Assembly (NCBI GenBank): GCA_012295225.1
Contig: WMKK01000005.1
Coordinates: forward strand, 626,958 to 690,957
Direction of reading: 5' to 3'
DNA length: 64,000 nt
From: Ostreococcus mediterraneus
Lineage: Eukaryota; Chlorophyta; Mamiellophyceae; Mamiellales; Bathycoccaceae
The notes beneath the pieces were generated by a model that saw only the letters and a program-made list of their open reading frames with translations, searched no databases and was not told the DNA's origin. The position numbers and the translations under genes were made by a program. Of this stretch, positions 37,947-46,196 are shown in pieces. Each line of letters begins with the position of its first letter. Within the stretch, counting starts at the first letter, position 1.

Positions 37947-38999
37947 ATGACCGACACCGCATCGACGCCCGCTTCGAGCGTGTTCGACCGCCTCGCCGCG
38001 AACGACGCCGCGCGCCGCGCCGATGCCGAACGGCGTCGGTTGGAGACGCTCGAGCTGGCGCACCCGAGCGAAAGCGCAGCTGCGTTTTCCAGCGCATTCA
38101 ACGCCACGCGAGAAGACATTGCGCGAGCGTTGAATGATATCGCGCTTGATGATGGTACGGACGACGCCACTGTCGCGTCTGAGGGCGCGTCGACGAGCGC
38201 GATGGATCGATTACGCGAAGTCAACGCGCGCATCGTGGCGCTCGACCGCTTCCGCGCGGAAGCGTCATACTATCTTCCATCGTACGACGAGCGCACGAGT
38301 GCGAACGCGTTAAAGGCTCTGCGCGAGCAATTTACGCGAACTGTGAGCTTGAAAGCGCCGCGGGAGAAATTTCGATTCAAATCGAGAGCGTTGATGATGA
38401 ACCGTCGCGAGCCGGCGAAGAACGCGGAGGCGGCGATAAAGTCAACGGAAACCGCGGAGACGTCTTCGTCGATGACAACAGCCACCGTCGCCGGCCCAGG
38501 AACGAGGGATAGAGCAAATGAAACCATAGTGATTGATGCGTTGGATGAGAATGAAGATTACGTGCTGGAGCGCTTGGTTGAGTGCGACGTGTACGTGCTC
38601 GGAGCGCCGAGAGCGCTTCGAGCGCACGATTTGAATAGATGCAACATCTACGTCGTCGCCGTGGGTGGAAGCGTGCACGTAGAGAACATTATAGATAGCA
38701 CCATTCACCTCGCCGCGCGGCAGCTGCGCGTGCACGCGGCGAGAAGGGTGAAATTTTACATTCGCACGCTTTCGCGGCCGATTATCGAAGACTCGCGAGA
38801 CGTCGCCTTTGCGCCGTTCGCGTTTGATATTCCAGGCAGGAGCGAAAACACGCTCAAGAAACACGGTTTATTCGAAGAAACTGGAATGTGGCGTGAAGTT
38901 GACGACTTTATGTGGCTCAAATCGACGCCATCGCCGCATTGGCGCGTGCTCGACGAAGCTGAACGCGCGTCGCCGCCGGCTTTGGGACGATCGACCTAG
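37947..38999 (+). CDS. TBCC: Tubulin-binding cofactor C
   Basis: 350 residues from the ATG at 37947 (the frame is open six codons upstream to a GTG). TBCC is the GTPase-activating cofactor that releases folded tubulin heterodimer from the TBCD/TBCE complex. The N-terminal half is helical (FDRLAANDAARRADAERRR...). The C-terminal half is the TBCC/CARP beta-helix: VYVLGAPRALRAHDLNRCNIYV, then NIIDSTIHLAARQLRVHAARRVKFYIRTLSRPIIEDS, then VAFAPFAFDIPG. The QLRVH segment carries the catalytic Arg seen in the family (Q-x-R-x-H). W-rich DDFMWLK near the end is also typical. Complete. Confidence 0.92.
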   Translation: MTDTASTPASSVFDRLAANDAARRADAERRRLETLELAHPSESAAAFSSAFNATREDIARALNDIALDDGTDDATVASEGASTSAMDRLREVNARIVALDRFRAEASYYLPSYDERTSANALKALREQFTRTVSLKAPREKFRFKSRALMMNRREPAKNAEAAIKSTETAETSSSMTTATVAGPGTRDRANETIVIDALDENEDYVLERLVECDVYVLGAPRALRAHDLNRCNIYVVAVGGSVHVENIIDSTIHLAARQLRVHAARRVKFYIRTLSRPIIEDSRDVAFAPFAFDIPGRSENTLKKHGLFEETGMWREVDDFMWLKSTPSPHWRVLDEAERASPPALGRST

Positions 39000-39053
39000 T
39001 ACGTAAACACCACCACCACCCACTCTAGCGCTCGCAACAACTCTGTACTATTA

Positions 39054-39061
39054 ATTACAAT
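39054..39061 (-). terminator. ATTGTAAT poly(A)-signal-like motif, minus strand
   Basis: Lies about 70 nt beyond the stop (39130) of the minus-strand ORF. Its orientation supports a minus-strand gene there. It is inference from the green-algal TGTAA signal. Confidence 0.45.
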
Positions 39062-39129
39062 CGGACAAACACACATGCTACGTAAACACGCACTCCTCGG
39101 TTCTTGCTTTCCTCTCTACGACTAAGAGC

Positions 39130-39310
39130 TCACATCGAGTTGTATCGTCTGAGCTCGCGGCGATTGACGCTCACTCGGAAAATATCCTCCGAAAGCGGCG
39201 GCGCAAACTCACCACCACCGCGCATAGTGTTATTACTACTACTCCTATTCGCACTCCTCGCGCCCGCCGTCGACGCCGCGGCGGCGCTATCCGCCGCGCG
39301 CGCCCAACTC

Positions 39311-39344
<34 letters not shown>

Positions 39345-39834
39345 TCGCCGTGACCGCTCGTCGACCCGTCGATACCGCCGCCGCCCCCGCGCCGCCTCCG
39401 CGCACACCGCGCGCGCGCGTCACCGCCGCCCCAGCCAGCGTCGCGCGCCCCATCGTGGTCTCGACTTCCGCCGCCCAAACCACGCTCTTTCGCGACTCGC
39501 GCGCGCTCGACGATCGCATCAACGACGACGGCCGCACCGCCTCCGCCGAAGCCACCGCCGACGACCCCACCGCCGTCGCATCGCGCCCGCTGCATCGCGC
39601 CCCGTTCGCGCCCCTCCGCGCGCGCGTACGCGCGCCATCGTCGACGTCTTTATCCCCCATCGTCTCGCCTCGACCGTGCGCGCTCGCGGCGCTGTCCCAA
39701 CGCTCGAGCGCGCGCGTCGTCGATCGCGCGTCGGTCGACGATCGCCCATCGTTCGTCGTCTCGATCACCGTCGCCGGCGACGGGTCCGTGGCGACGTCGA
39801 CGGCGGTCGACGACGCGCAACACGACGACCACAT
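39130..39834 (-). CDS. Low-complexity protein of unknown function (strand uncertain)
   Basis: 234 residues with an ATG start at 39834, rich in Ala/Gly/Arg/Ser with a 10-Gly run (about 168-177). The last ~25 residues (APPLSEDIFRVSVNRRELRR) look more ordinary. A competing plus-strand frame (39104-40117) encodes a signal-peptide-like VLLLLLLFALLAPAVDA followed by polyproline, but it has no ATG before that point and collides with the JmjC start. The minus-strand ATG, the TGTAA motif beyond its stop and the 62-bp head-to-head spacing with the JmjC gene favour the minus strand. No homologue is recognised. It could also be non-coding DNA. Confidence 0.45.
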
Positions 39835-39896
39835 GATGCGATGCGGCGCGCAATGCCGTCACAAAACGCCGCCGCCGCCGCGTCGTGCGTCGTCGG

Positions 39897-41543
39897 ATGC
39901 CCGGCAAACGCGCGCGAGAGGACGACGACGCCCGCGGTCGTCGATGGCCCGAGGCTCTGGTCGTGACGCACGACGGCGCGAGCGACGGCGGCGCCGCGGC
40001 GTGCCACGCGTGCGCCGAACACGGGGACGCCGAGGACCTCGCGGCGTGGTTATTCGCGCCGCTCGACGCCGAGGCGTTCGCGCGCGAGTGCGTGGACCGG
40101 CAGGTGGTGCATTTTAAGCGCACGAATGCGCGCGCGCGGTTCGATGGGTGGTTTGGGTTGGCGGACGTCGAGGCGTTGGCGAGGTTGGGGACGTGCGCGT
40201 ACGGGACGGATGTCGACGTGACGTCGTACGCGAATGGCGTGCGACGGACGCATAATCATAACGACCGGGCGATGGATGGTGATGGTGATTGTGGTCGTGT
40301 GGGTGCGGGGGCGAGCGGCGGCGGCGGCGGTGGGGAAGAGGCGCGAGATGTCATCATCGACGCCGACGCGTTGATGCGACGGTTTCGCGAGGACAAGTGC
40401 TCGCTTCGCGTGTTACATCCGCAGACCCGTCACGATGGGATGTGGAAGATTCTCGCCACGCTCGAGACGTTTTTTGGATGCGCCACGGGGTGTAACGTGT
40501 ACTGCACGCCGCCGAATTCGCAAGGGTTCGCCCCGCATTACGATGACATCGACGCCTTTGTGTGCCAAATCGAAGGCGAAAAGCGTTGGCGCGTGTACGA
40601 GCCGCTCGAGGATGAACAGTATCCGCGCGTGTCGTCCAAGAATTTCACGCAAGAAGAAATCATGCACCAGCGCGTGTTGTTTGACGGCGTTTTGAGCGCC
40701 GGGGATGTGCTGTACATGCCGCGCGGGGCGATTCATCAGGCGGAGTGCTCGAGAGGCGACGAGCTGAGCGTGCACGCGACGATTTCCACCAATCAGTTGA
40801 ACGCGCCGGCGGATTTGTTAGAGATGTCCGTCGGTGATATGCTGCAAGATTTCATTAACACCGAAAAAGAGTGTCGGAAATCGTTACCGCGCACGTTCTT
40901 GCGCGACCAATGGGCGCAAGACGGCACGGAGGCGGGTGACGCCGTCGAACGCGTGGTCGAGTTCCAACGGGAATTCTTGCGTCGTATGACGAACGGCGAC
41001 GAGTACATCAACGAAGCGCGCAACCGCTTAGGCGCGCGATTGATGCTCCAGCGCTTGCCACCACCACCGTCACATTTTGCAAAGAGTCCGTCGTACACCG
41101 GACCCGCCGCCGCGCGCAAGATGCTCGAGAAGGCGCCGCCGCGCGTGACGCTTCAGCTCTCCGGCGCGCAACGCGTGTGCGCCTTTGGCGACCGCTTGGC
41201 GGTGTGCCACATCTTCGACAACGCTCGAGACGCGAGCCATAGACTCATTACCACACACGACGTCGCCACGGCGTCATCGTCAACGGCGCAATCAATCGAC
41301 GACGAGAACGTCCCCGGCTACGCCTACTTTGACGCGCGAGACGGCCAATTTCTCGACCTCCTCCTCGACGCCGCCGAAGACGCCTTCATCGATGTTCAGG
41401 ACCTCGCCACAGAATACATCAATGACAAGAGCGACGACGGCTCGGACGACGACGCCCCGGTCGACGACCGCGACGTCGGCCACTTCGTCCGCGTCGCCGC
41501 CCGTCTCGTCGCGCGCGGCGTCCTCGCCGTCGAACGCGCGTAG
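39897..41543 (+). CDS. JmjC-type 2-oxoglutarate oxygenase, NO66/RIOX1 family
   Basis: 548 residues. NO66/MINA53 enzymes hydroxylate His residues of ribosomal proteins (NO66 acts on RPL8) in nucleolus, using Fe(II) and 2-oxoglutarate. Visible: NVYCTPPNSQGFAPHYDDIDAFVCQIEGEKRW, where HxD (H-Y-D) binds iron with the later His of GDVLYMPRGAIHQAE. Also FFGCATGCNVY, SVHATISTNQ, and the C-terminal winged-helix-like region after KSLPRTFLRDQ. The conserved Asn/Lys for 2-oxoglutarate appear in place (Lys in EKRWRVYEP). A Gly insert (ASGGGGGGEE) precedes the catalytic part. ATG chosen at 39897 (MPGKRAREDDD, a basic nuclear-type start). Confidence 0.9.
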   Translation: MPGKRAREDDDARGRRWPEALVVTHDGASDGGAAACHACAEHGDAEDLAAWLFAPLDAEAFARECVDRQVVHFKRTNARARFDGWFGLADVEALARLGTCAYGTDVDVTSYANGVRRTHNHNDRAMDGDGDCGRVGAGASGGGGGGEEARDVIIDADALMRRFREDKCSLRVLHPQTRHDGMWKILATLETFFGCATGCNVYCTPPNSQGFAPHYDDIDAFVCQIEGEKRWRVYEPLEDEQYPRVSSKNFTQEEIMHQRVLFDGVLSAGDVLYMPRGAIHQAECSRGDELSVHATISTNQLNAPADLLEMSVGDMLQDFINTEKECRKSLPRTFLRDQWAQDGTEAGDAVERVVEFQREFLRRMTNGDEYINEARNRLGARLMLQRLPPPPSHFAKSPSYTGPAAARKMLEKAPPRVTLQLSGAQRVCAFGDRLAVCHIFDNARDASHRLITTHDVATASSSTAQSIDDENVPGYAYFDARDGQFLDLLLDAAEDAFIDVQDLATEYINDKSDDGSDDDAPVDDRDVGHFVRVAARLVARGVLAVERA

Positions 41544-41580
41544 CCACTAGCCCTACTAGCCCACATCGTGCCAACATCAC

Positions 41581-41630
41581 GACATCACACGACATCGCAC
41601 GACATCACACGACATCGCACGACATCACCA
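41581..41630. repeat. 10-bp tandem repeat, five units of GACATCACAC / GACATCGCAC
   Basis: Five consecutive decamers alternate GACATCACAC and GACATCGCAC, the last slightly diverged. A CATCAC half-unit precedes it. Decamer spacing is close to one helical turn. Confidence 0.85.
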
Positions 41631-41666
41631 CGCACCGAAACAGCGACTACCGGTACGCACCGACGC

Positions 41667-41684
41667 AAAAAAAAAGAAAAAAAC
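41667..41684 (-). terminator. Pol III terminator, T-runs 3' of tRNA-Leu
   Basis: The plus strand is A-rich (AAAAAAAAAGAAAAAAAC), so the transcript has two long U-runs starting 14 nt past the tRNA. This is the standard RNA polymerase III stop. Confidence 0.8.
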
Positions 41685-41697
41685 AGTGTTTCGTCCA

Positions 41698-41777
41698 TGA
41701 CGACGGTGGGGTTCGAACCCACGCCCTTGCGGACCAGGACCTTAACCTGGCGCCTTAGACCACTCGGCCACATCGTC
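41698..41777 (-). tRNA. trnL(AAG): tRNA-Leu (anticodon AAG)
   Basis: 80 nt on the minus strand, no intron. The acceptor stem GACGATG pairs with CGTCGTC (one G-T pair), with discriminator A; CCA is not encoded. The D arm includes the A box TGGCCGAGTGG; the anticodon arm is CCAGG-TTAAGGT-CCTGG with anticodon AAG. A class II variable arm TCCGCAAGGGC follows, and the T arm/B box is GGTTCGAACCC. It decodes CUU (CUC/CUU after inosine modification). Confidence 0.96.
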
Positions 41778-42857
41778 CACATCGCACGAATCGCCGGTGC
41801 TATACGGCGATCGTCCGAGGGATATATGCATCTAAACCCGCACAGCGATTCCCGGCTCCTCGCGTGCGGCTATGGTGGCAAAACGTATGGGTATAATTAA
41901 CTACGTCCACGCCATCGCGCACCGTCCGTCGCTCGCGCGCGCGTCGATCGCGTCGCGTGCCCATACATCGCACGTCATTCGGCCCATCACCAGCACCTAA
42001 ACCCAACTTTTGCCCGTCCGCGAACACGCGCACGCGCGCACCCCACATCCACCGATCGTCACCGCGCGCGGCCGCGTCCTCGACGCACGCGCCCGTGCGC
42101 CGGGGCTTGCATTCGCAGACCCTGCGTTCGCGGTCGCCGCCGAAGCGTCGGCTGTTGTCGATCCATGAACCCACCGTCGTCCGTGCACGTTTCGTGAAAA
42201 CTCGAGCGACATCGTGAACCCATGTGGGAAAAAAGATTGTCAATGTTTTAGGACAAAAGTTTGTTACATATGAAAGGCATCATGCATCTTTTCGCGCGCG
42301 ACCGACGACGCGTCGGCCGCGTCAGCACCCGGGCGCGGCCGCGCGCGCTTTTTCCATGCGCGACCGGTGGGGGTCGTCGCGCGGTCGTCCTGGTCGTGAT
42401 TGGCCGACCGACCGACCGACCGACCGACCGTCGCGCATGGAAAACGCGCGCGCGGTGCGAGATGTGAGATATTTTGCTGACGCGATCGATCGGATCGATC
42501 GGATGGATGCGCCGATCGCGTGGACGGCGCGGCGGTATTCTGCGACGCACGACTGCGACGCGCGTTCGAAGGAACGAACGAACGAACGAGAGATCGATCG
42601 CGACCGCGCAGACGCGTTTTTTGACTGTGTGCGGCGTCGACGTGACGTGAGGTACGCGGGCGCGCGCGCGGGAATTTGGAATTGGTGTCATCTTGTTGCA
42701 AGATCTGGGATCGCGCGCGGGCGCGGGGCGCGCGCGCGCGTGTGTGTGTGGGGCGTGGGATGAGTGGGACTGACGGTGTGTTGTGGTGTTGTTTTGTATC
42801 GCGTGATCGCAGGGCATACGCGACGTATATACAGAGAGAAGAATCGGCATTCACAAC
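41778..42857. other. 1.1-kb gap: tRNA 5' flank and eEF3 upstream region
   Basis: The longest stretch without a supportable gene. It is CG-rich, with (CCGA)n at 42404-42430, GATCGATCGGATCGATCGG near 42484-42502, (GAAC)n at ~42570-42587, and a GT-rich tract GTGTGTGTGTGGGGCG near 42741-42755. ORFs here lack ATG starts or are Arg-rich, and none is convincing. It should contain the eEF3 promoter and leader. A 5'-UTR intron is possible but not demonstrable. Confidence 0.5.
42404..42430. repeat. (CCGA)n tetranucleotide microsatellite
   Basis: Almost seven CCGA units in a row, in the region upstream of eEF3. Confidence 0.85.
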
Positions 42858-45800
42858 ATGTGCGCCGGACCGAATGGGGACGCGGTGAAGGCGTTGGCGC
42901 AAGAGCCGACGACGCGTAAAGCCGAGGCGTTCGCTGCGGATATCGCGGCGCGCGTGGCGGATGTTGCGATTGATGTTCCTGAGCGACTTGCGTTGGCGCA
43001 GGACGTGACGGCGGCGATTACGTTGAAGGTGGCGACGATTGAGTCGGCGCTCATCCGCGACGCGACGTTGCACGGGGCGTTGTTGCAAGCGTGCTCGGAT
43101 AAAAAGTCGCCTGAAGTTGGCGAGGCTGCGCTCGAAGCGTTGCTCGCGCTCGCCAAGTCGACGAATGATTTCGTTGCGGGTGAACTCGTGCCGAGCGTGT
43201 TGAATGCGCTCGACCCGAAGGAACGCTGGCAGACGCAAGTCGCGGCGGCGAAGACGCTGACCAAGCTTTCGGCGTGCGCGCCGCAAGTGACGTCGTCGTT
43301 GCTCACGACGATTTTACCCGTCGTGACGTCCATGGTGAACGATGCAAAGCAAGAAGTTGCGGATGCCGCGCGCGAAGCGTTATCGGCGTTGTGCCACACC
43401 ATTGATAACCGCGACGTTGAACCGTTCATCGACTCGATGGTCGCCGCGACGGTGGATCACGAGCAAACGGATGAATGCGTGCAAAAGCTCGCGTCGACGA
43501 CGTTTGTGCAAACCGTCACGGCGGCGCCGCTCGCGTTGATTTCGCCAATCTTGCTTCTTGGTTTCCGCTCTCGCGCCACCGCCACGAAGCGTTTGTCGGC
43601 GGTCATCGTGAACAACATGTCCAAGCTCGTTGAAGATCCGGAGGACGCCGCGCCGTTCTTGCCCAACTTGATGCCCGCCGTGGAAAAGGCGAGTGACCAA
43701 ATCTCTGATCCGGAAGCGCGCGCGGTGTGCGGTAAGGCGTTTGAGCAGCTCAAGTCGATCGACGATCGTTTGAAGGATGCGTCCTTCAAAAGCCGTCGCG
43801 CGGACTTCGCCGCCGTCAAGGCTGTGGTCGCCAAGCACCTCGCGTCGGCGCCCGTCGACGAAACGCTCTTTGACTATTACGCCATCATCGTGTGCGCGGC
43901 GGTCAACGCCAAGTGCCAAGATTATGATTTCGAAGAAGCCTTCAAGGCGGCGAGCAAATCGACGATTGACATCAAGACTGTTCGCGCCTTGTACGCCGAT
44001 ATCGAAAAGATGTACGGCGATGAAGAGCAAGAGGATGACGACGACGACACCGCCGACGTCTTGGCGGACTGCCAGTTCACGTTAGCGTACGGTTCCAAGG
44101 TTTTGTTGCACAACACCAAGCTCAAGTTGAAGCGCGGTCACAAGTACGCCTTGCTCGGCGGTAACGACAGCGGTAAGTCTTCTTTGATGCGCGCCATCGC
44201 AAACGAACAAGTCGAAGGCTTCCCGCCCGCGACTGAGTTGCGCACGGTGTTTGTTGAAGCGGACATTATCGGTGAACTCTCTGATTTGCCGTGCGTTGAT
44301 TACATCCTCGCCGATCCCCGCATCAAAGAGGCTGGCATCACCGAACAAGTCGTCGAAAAGATGTTGCTCAACGTCGGCTTTGGTGAAATGCAAAACGGCG
44401 CGCGCAACTTGGTCACCTTTTTATCTGGAGGCTGGCGTATGAAGCTCGCCCTCGCGCGCGCGATGTGCTTGAACGCCGACATCTTATTGATGGACGAACC
44501 CACGAATCACTTGGATGTCATGAACGTCAAGTGGGTTGAAGAATACTTGAAGTCTTTGACCGACGTCACCGCGGTGTTGGTGTCCCACGACTCTGGTTTC
44601 ATCGACCGCGTGTGCAACAACATCATCTCTATTGAAAACTTAAAGTTGAAGCAATTCTCGGGTAACTTGACGCAATTCGTCGAAAAGAACCCCAAGGCTA
44701 AGTCCTTCTTTGAACTCAAGAGCTCGACTGGTTTCGTCATGCGATTCCCCCAACCGGGTTTCATCGACGGCGTCAAGTCCAAGGGTAAGCCGTTNATGAA
44801 GATGGCCAACTGCACGTACACGTACCCGGTGAACAAGGAGCCGACGGTAAAGGATGTCACCGTGCAAGTGTCTTTGGCATCTCGCGTCGCGTGTGTCGGT
44901 CCGAACGGTGTGGGCAAGTCCACCATGATCAAGCTTCTCACGGGCGAGGTTATTCCGCAAGAAGGCACGGTGTGGAAGCACCCGAACGCCCGCGTGGCGT
45001 ACGTCGCCCAGCACGCGTTCCACCACATCGAGCAACACCTCGACATGACGCCGAACGAGTACATCCGCTGGCGTTACCAACACGGTGACGACAAGGAAGC
45101 GTTGCAAAAGGATACCATGACGTTGACTGCCGAGGAAAAGGAACGATGCAAGCTCCCAGTGCCGGTCGATTTGGGTAACGACGAAAAGGGCAATCCAATC
45201 AAGGTGAAAATGGTCATCGAAAAGCTCACCGGAGGCCGCAAGCAAGTGAAGAAGGAATACGAATACGAAGTGCAATTCGTCGGGCGTGACTACAACTCCA
45301 ACCGCTACATCCCGGCCAGCCGTCTTTCCAAGCACGGTTTCGACAAGCACATGAAGATTGTCGACGAGAAGGTCGCGGCTCGCGCCGGCGCCATGCACAC
45401 GCCGCTCACCACGGTCAACGTCGAAAAGCATCTCGAAGCTGTTGGTTTAGACAAGGAGTTTGGCACGCACACGCGTATGTCTGCGCTTTCTGGCGGTCAA
45501 AAGGTGAAGGTTGTCATCGCCGCGGCGATGTGGAACTGCCCGCACATTGTCATTTTGGATGAGCCGACCAACTACTTGGACCGCGATTCGCTCGGCGCGC
45601 TCGCCGGCGCCATCGAAACCTACGAAGGTGGTGTCGTTATGATTACGCACAACAACGAATTCTGCTCTGCGCTGTGCCCTGAAACGTGGCTCATGCAAAA
45701 AGCTGCTGACGGTATCGCCCGCTGCAACTGCAAGGGTGACGCCGAATGGATGGCCAAGGCTTCCAAGGAAGCCGTCACCGCCGCGGCGACCCTCGACGAG

Positions 45801-45959
45801 TACACCGATGCGTTGGGTAACGTTGTTGAAGTCAAGAAGAAGACTGTCGCGTGCGGCAAGGAAGCGAAGAAGAAGGCAAAACTCAAGGCGAAGCGCCTCG
45901 CTCGAGGCGAAGTCGTCACTGAAAGTGACGAGGAAGACTTTGAATATAATGATGAGTAA
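42858..45959 (+). CDS. TEF3: Translation elongation factor 3 (eEF3), ABCF family
   Basis: 1033 residues, matching fungal eEF3 (about 1044). It is a ribosome-bound ATPase that ejects E-site tRNA during elongation. The N-terminal ~370 residues are HEAT-like repeats. ABC1: Walker A GGNDSGKSSL near 434, signature FLSGGWRMKLALARA, Walker B ILLMDEPTNHLD. ABC2: Walker A GPNGVGKSTM near 680, signature LSGGQKVKVVIAAA, Walker B IVILDEPTNYLD. Between the second Walker A and signature lies the chromodomain-like insert unique to eEF3 (KQVKKEYEYEVQFVGRDYNSNRYIP). The Lys-rich tail is also fungal-like. One ambiguous base (N, 44795) leaves a TTN codon. Ribosome load suggests high expression, and the third positions are strongly biased. 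Confidence 0.95.
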   Translation: MCAGPNGDAVKALAQEPTTRKAEAFAADIAARVADVAIDVPERLALAQDVTAAITLKVATIESALIRDATLHGALLQACSDKKSPEVGEAALEALLALAKSTNDFVAGELVPSVLNALDPKERWQTQVAAAKTLTKLSACAPQVTSSLLTTILPVVTSMVNDAKQEVADAAREALSALCHTIDNRDVEPFIDSMVAATVDHEQTDECVQKLASTTFVQTVTAAPLALISPILLLGFRSRATATKRLSAVIVNNMSKLVEDPEDAAPFLPNLMPAVEKASDQISDPEARAVCGKAFEQLKSIDDRLKDASFKSRRADFAAVKAVVAKHLASAPVDETLFDYYAIIVCAAVNAKCQDYDFEEAFKAASKSTIDIKTVRALYADIEKMYGDEEQEDDDDDTADVLADCQFTLAYGSKVLLHNTKLKLKRGHKYALLGGNDSGKSSLMRAIANEQVEGFPPATELRTVFVEADIIGELSDLPCVDYILADPRIKEAGITEQVVEKMLLNVGFGEMQNGARNLVTFLSGGWRMKLALARAMCLNADILLMDEPTNHLDVMNVKWVEEYLKSLTDVTAVLVSHDSGFIDRVCNNIISIENLKLKQFSGNLTQFVEKNPKAKSFFELKSSTGFVMRFPQPGFIDGVKSKGKPXMKMANCTYTYPVNKEPTVKDVTVQVSLASRVACVGPNGVGKSTMIKLLTGEVIPQEGTVWKHPNARVAYVAQHAFHHIEQHLDMTPNEYIRWRYQHGDDKEALQKDTMTLTAEEKERCKLPVPVDLGNDEKGNPIKVKMVIEKLTGGRKQVKKEYEYEVQFVGRDYNSNRYIPASRLSKHGFDKHMKIVDEKVAARAGAMHTPLTTVNVEKHLEAVGLDKEFGTHTRMSALSGGQKVKVVIAAAMWNCPHIVILDEPTNYLDRDSLGALAGAIETYEGGVVMITHNNEFCSALCPETWLMQKAADGIARCNCKGDAEWMAKASKEAVTAAATLDEYTDALGNVVEVKKKTVACGKEAKKKAKLKAKRLARGEVVTESDEEDFEYNDE

Positions 45960-46196
45960 AAGCGCCGAAACAAGCGCTCGCCGACGACGCGCGTCGTCGA
46001 AAATGATACATCTCAGTATAACATGTTGTACCGTTTGAAAACATAATCACCATCACTAGCAATGACACTAGTTCATGCATTTACAATACGCACGTACCAA
46101 TTTTCCATCTATCGATCACCGCTGCTCCACGTACGCTCTCGCTTGATGCCCTGCGCAAATAATCCAGAGGTGTCTTGTGTTTAATTACAATGATAT
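45960..46196. other. Convergent gap, eEF3 / CHD remodeller
   Basis: 237 bp between two stops. AT-richer, no gene. Holds TTACA motifs serving the minus-strand gene (one at 46185-46189; another in CATTTACAATAC near 46077). Confidence 0.5.
46184..46191 (-). terminator. ATTGTAAT poly(A)-signal-like motif, 3' of the CHD gene
   Basis: Reads ATTGTAAT on the minus strand, only 5 nt past the stop codon at 46197. Inferred from the green-algal TGTAA signal. Confidence 0.5.

Larger units (their letters stand above)
41544..41697. other. Non-coding gap with a 10-bp tandem repeat and the tRNA 3' flank
   Basis: Between the JmjC stop and the tRNA 3' end. It contains five GACATCACAC-type units (see repeat) and an A-rich tract that reads as T-runs on the tRNA strand. 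Confidence 0.6.

Noticed and set aside
41581-41630. Decamer array considered as a CRISPR-like array
   Set aside because: Units are contiguous, with no spacers, in a eukaryotic nuclear setting.
41800-42243. 147-residue minus ORF upstream of the tRNA
   Set aside because: Its first codon is TTG, with no ATG supporting the full frame; no motif and Arg-rich composition. Reported as gap instead.
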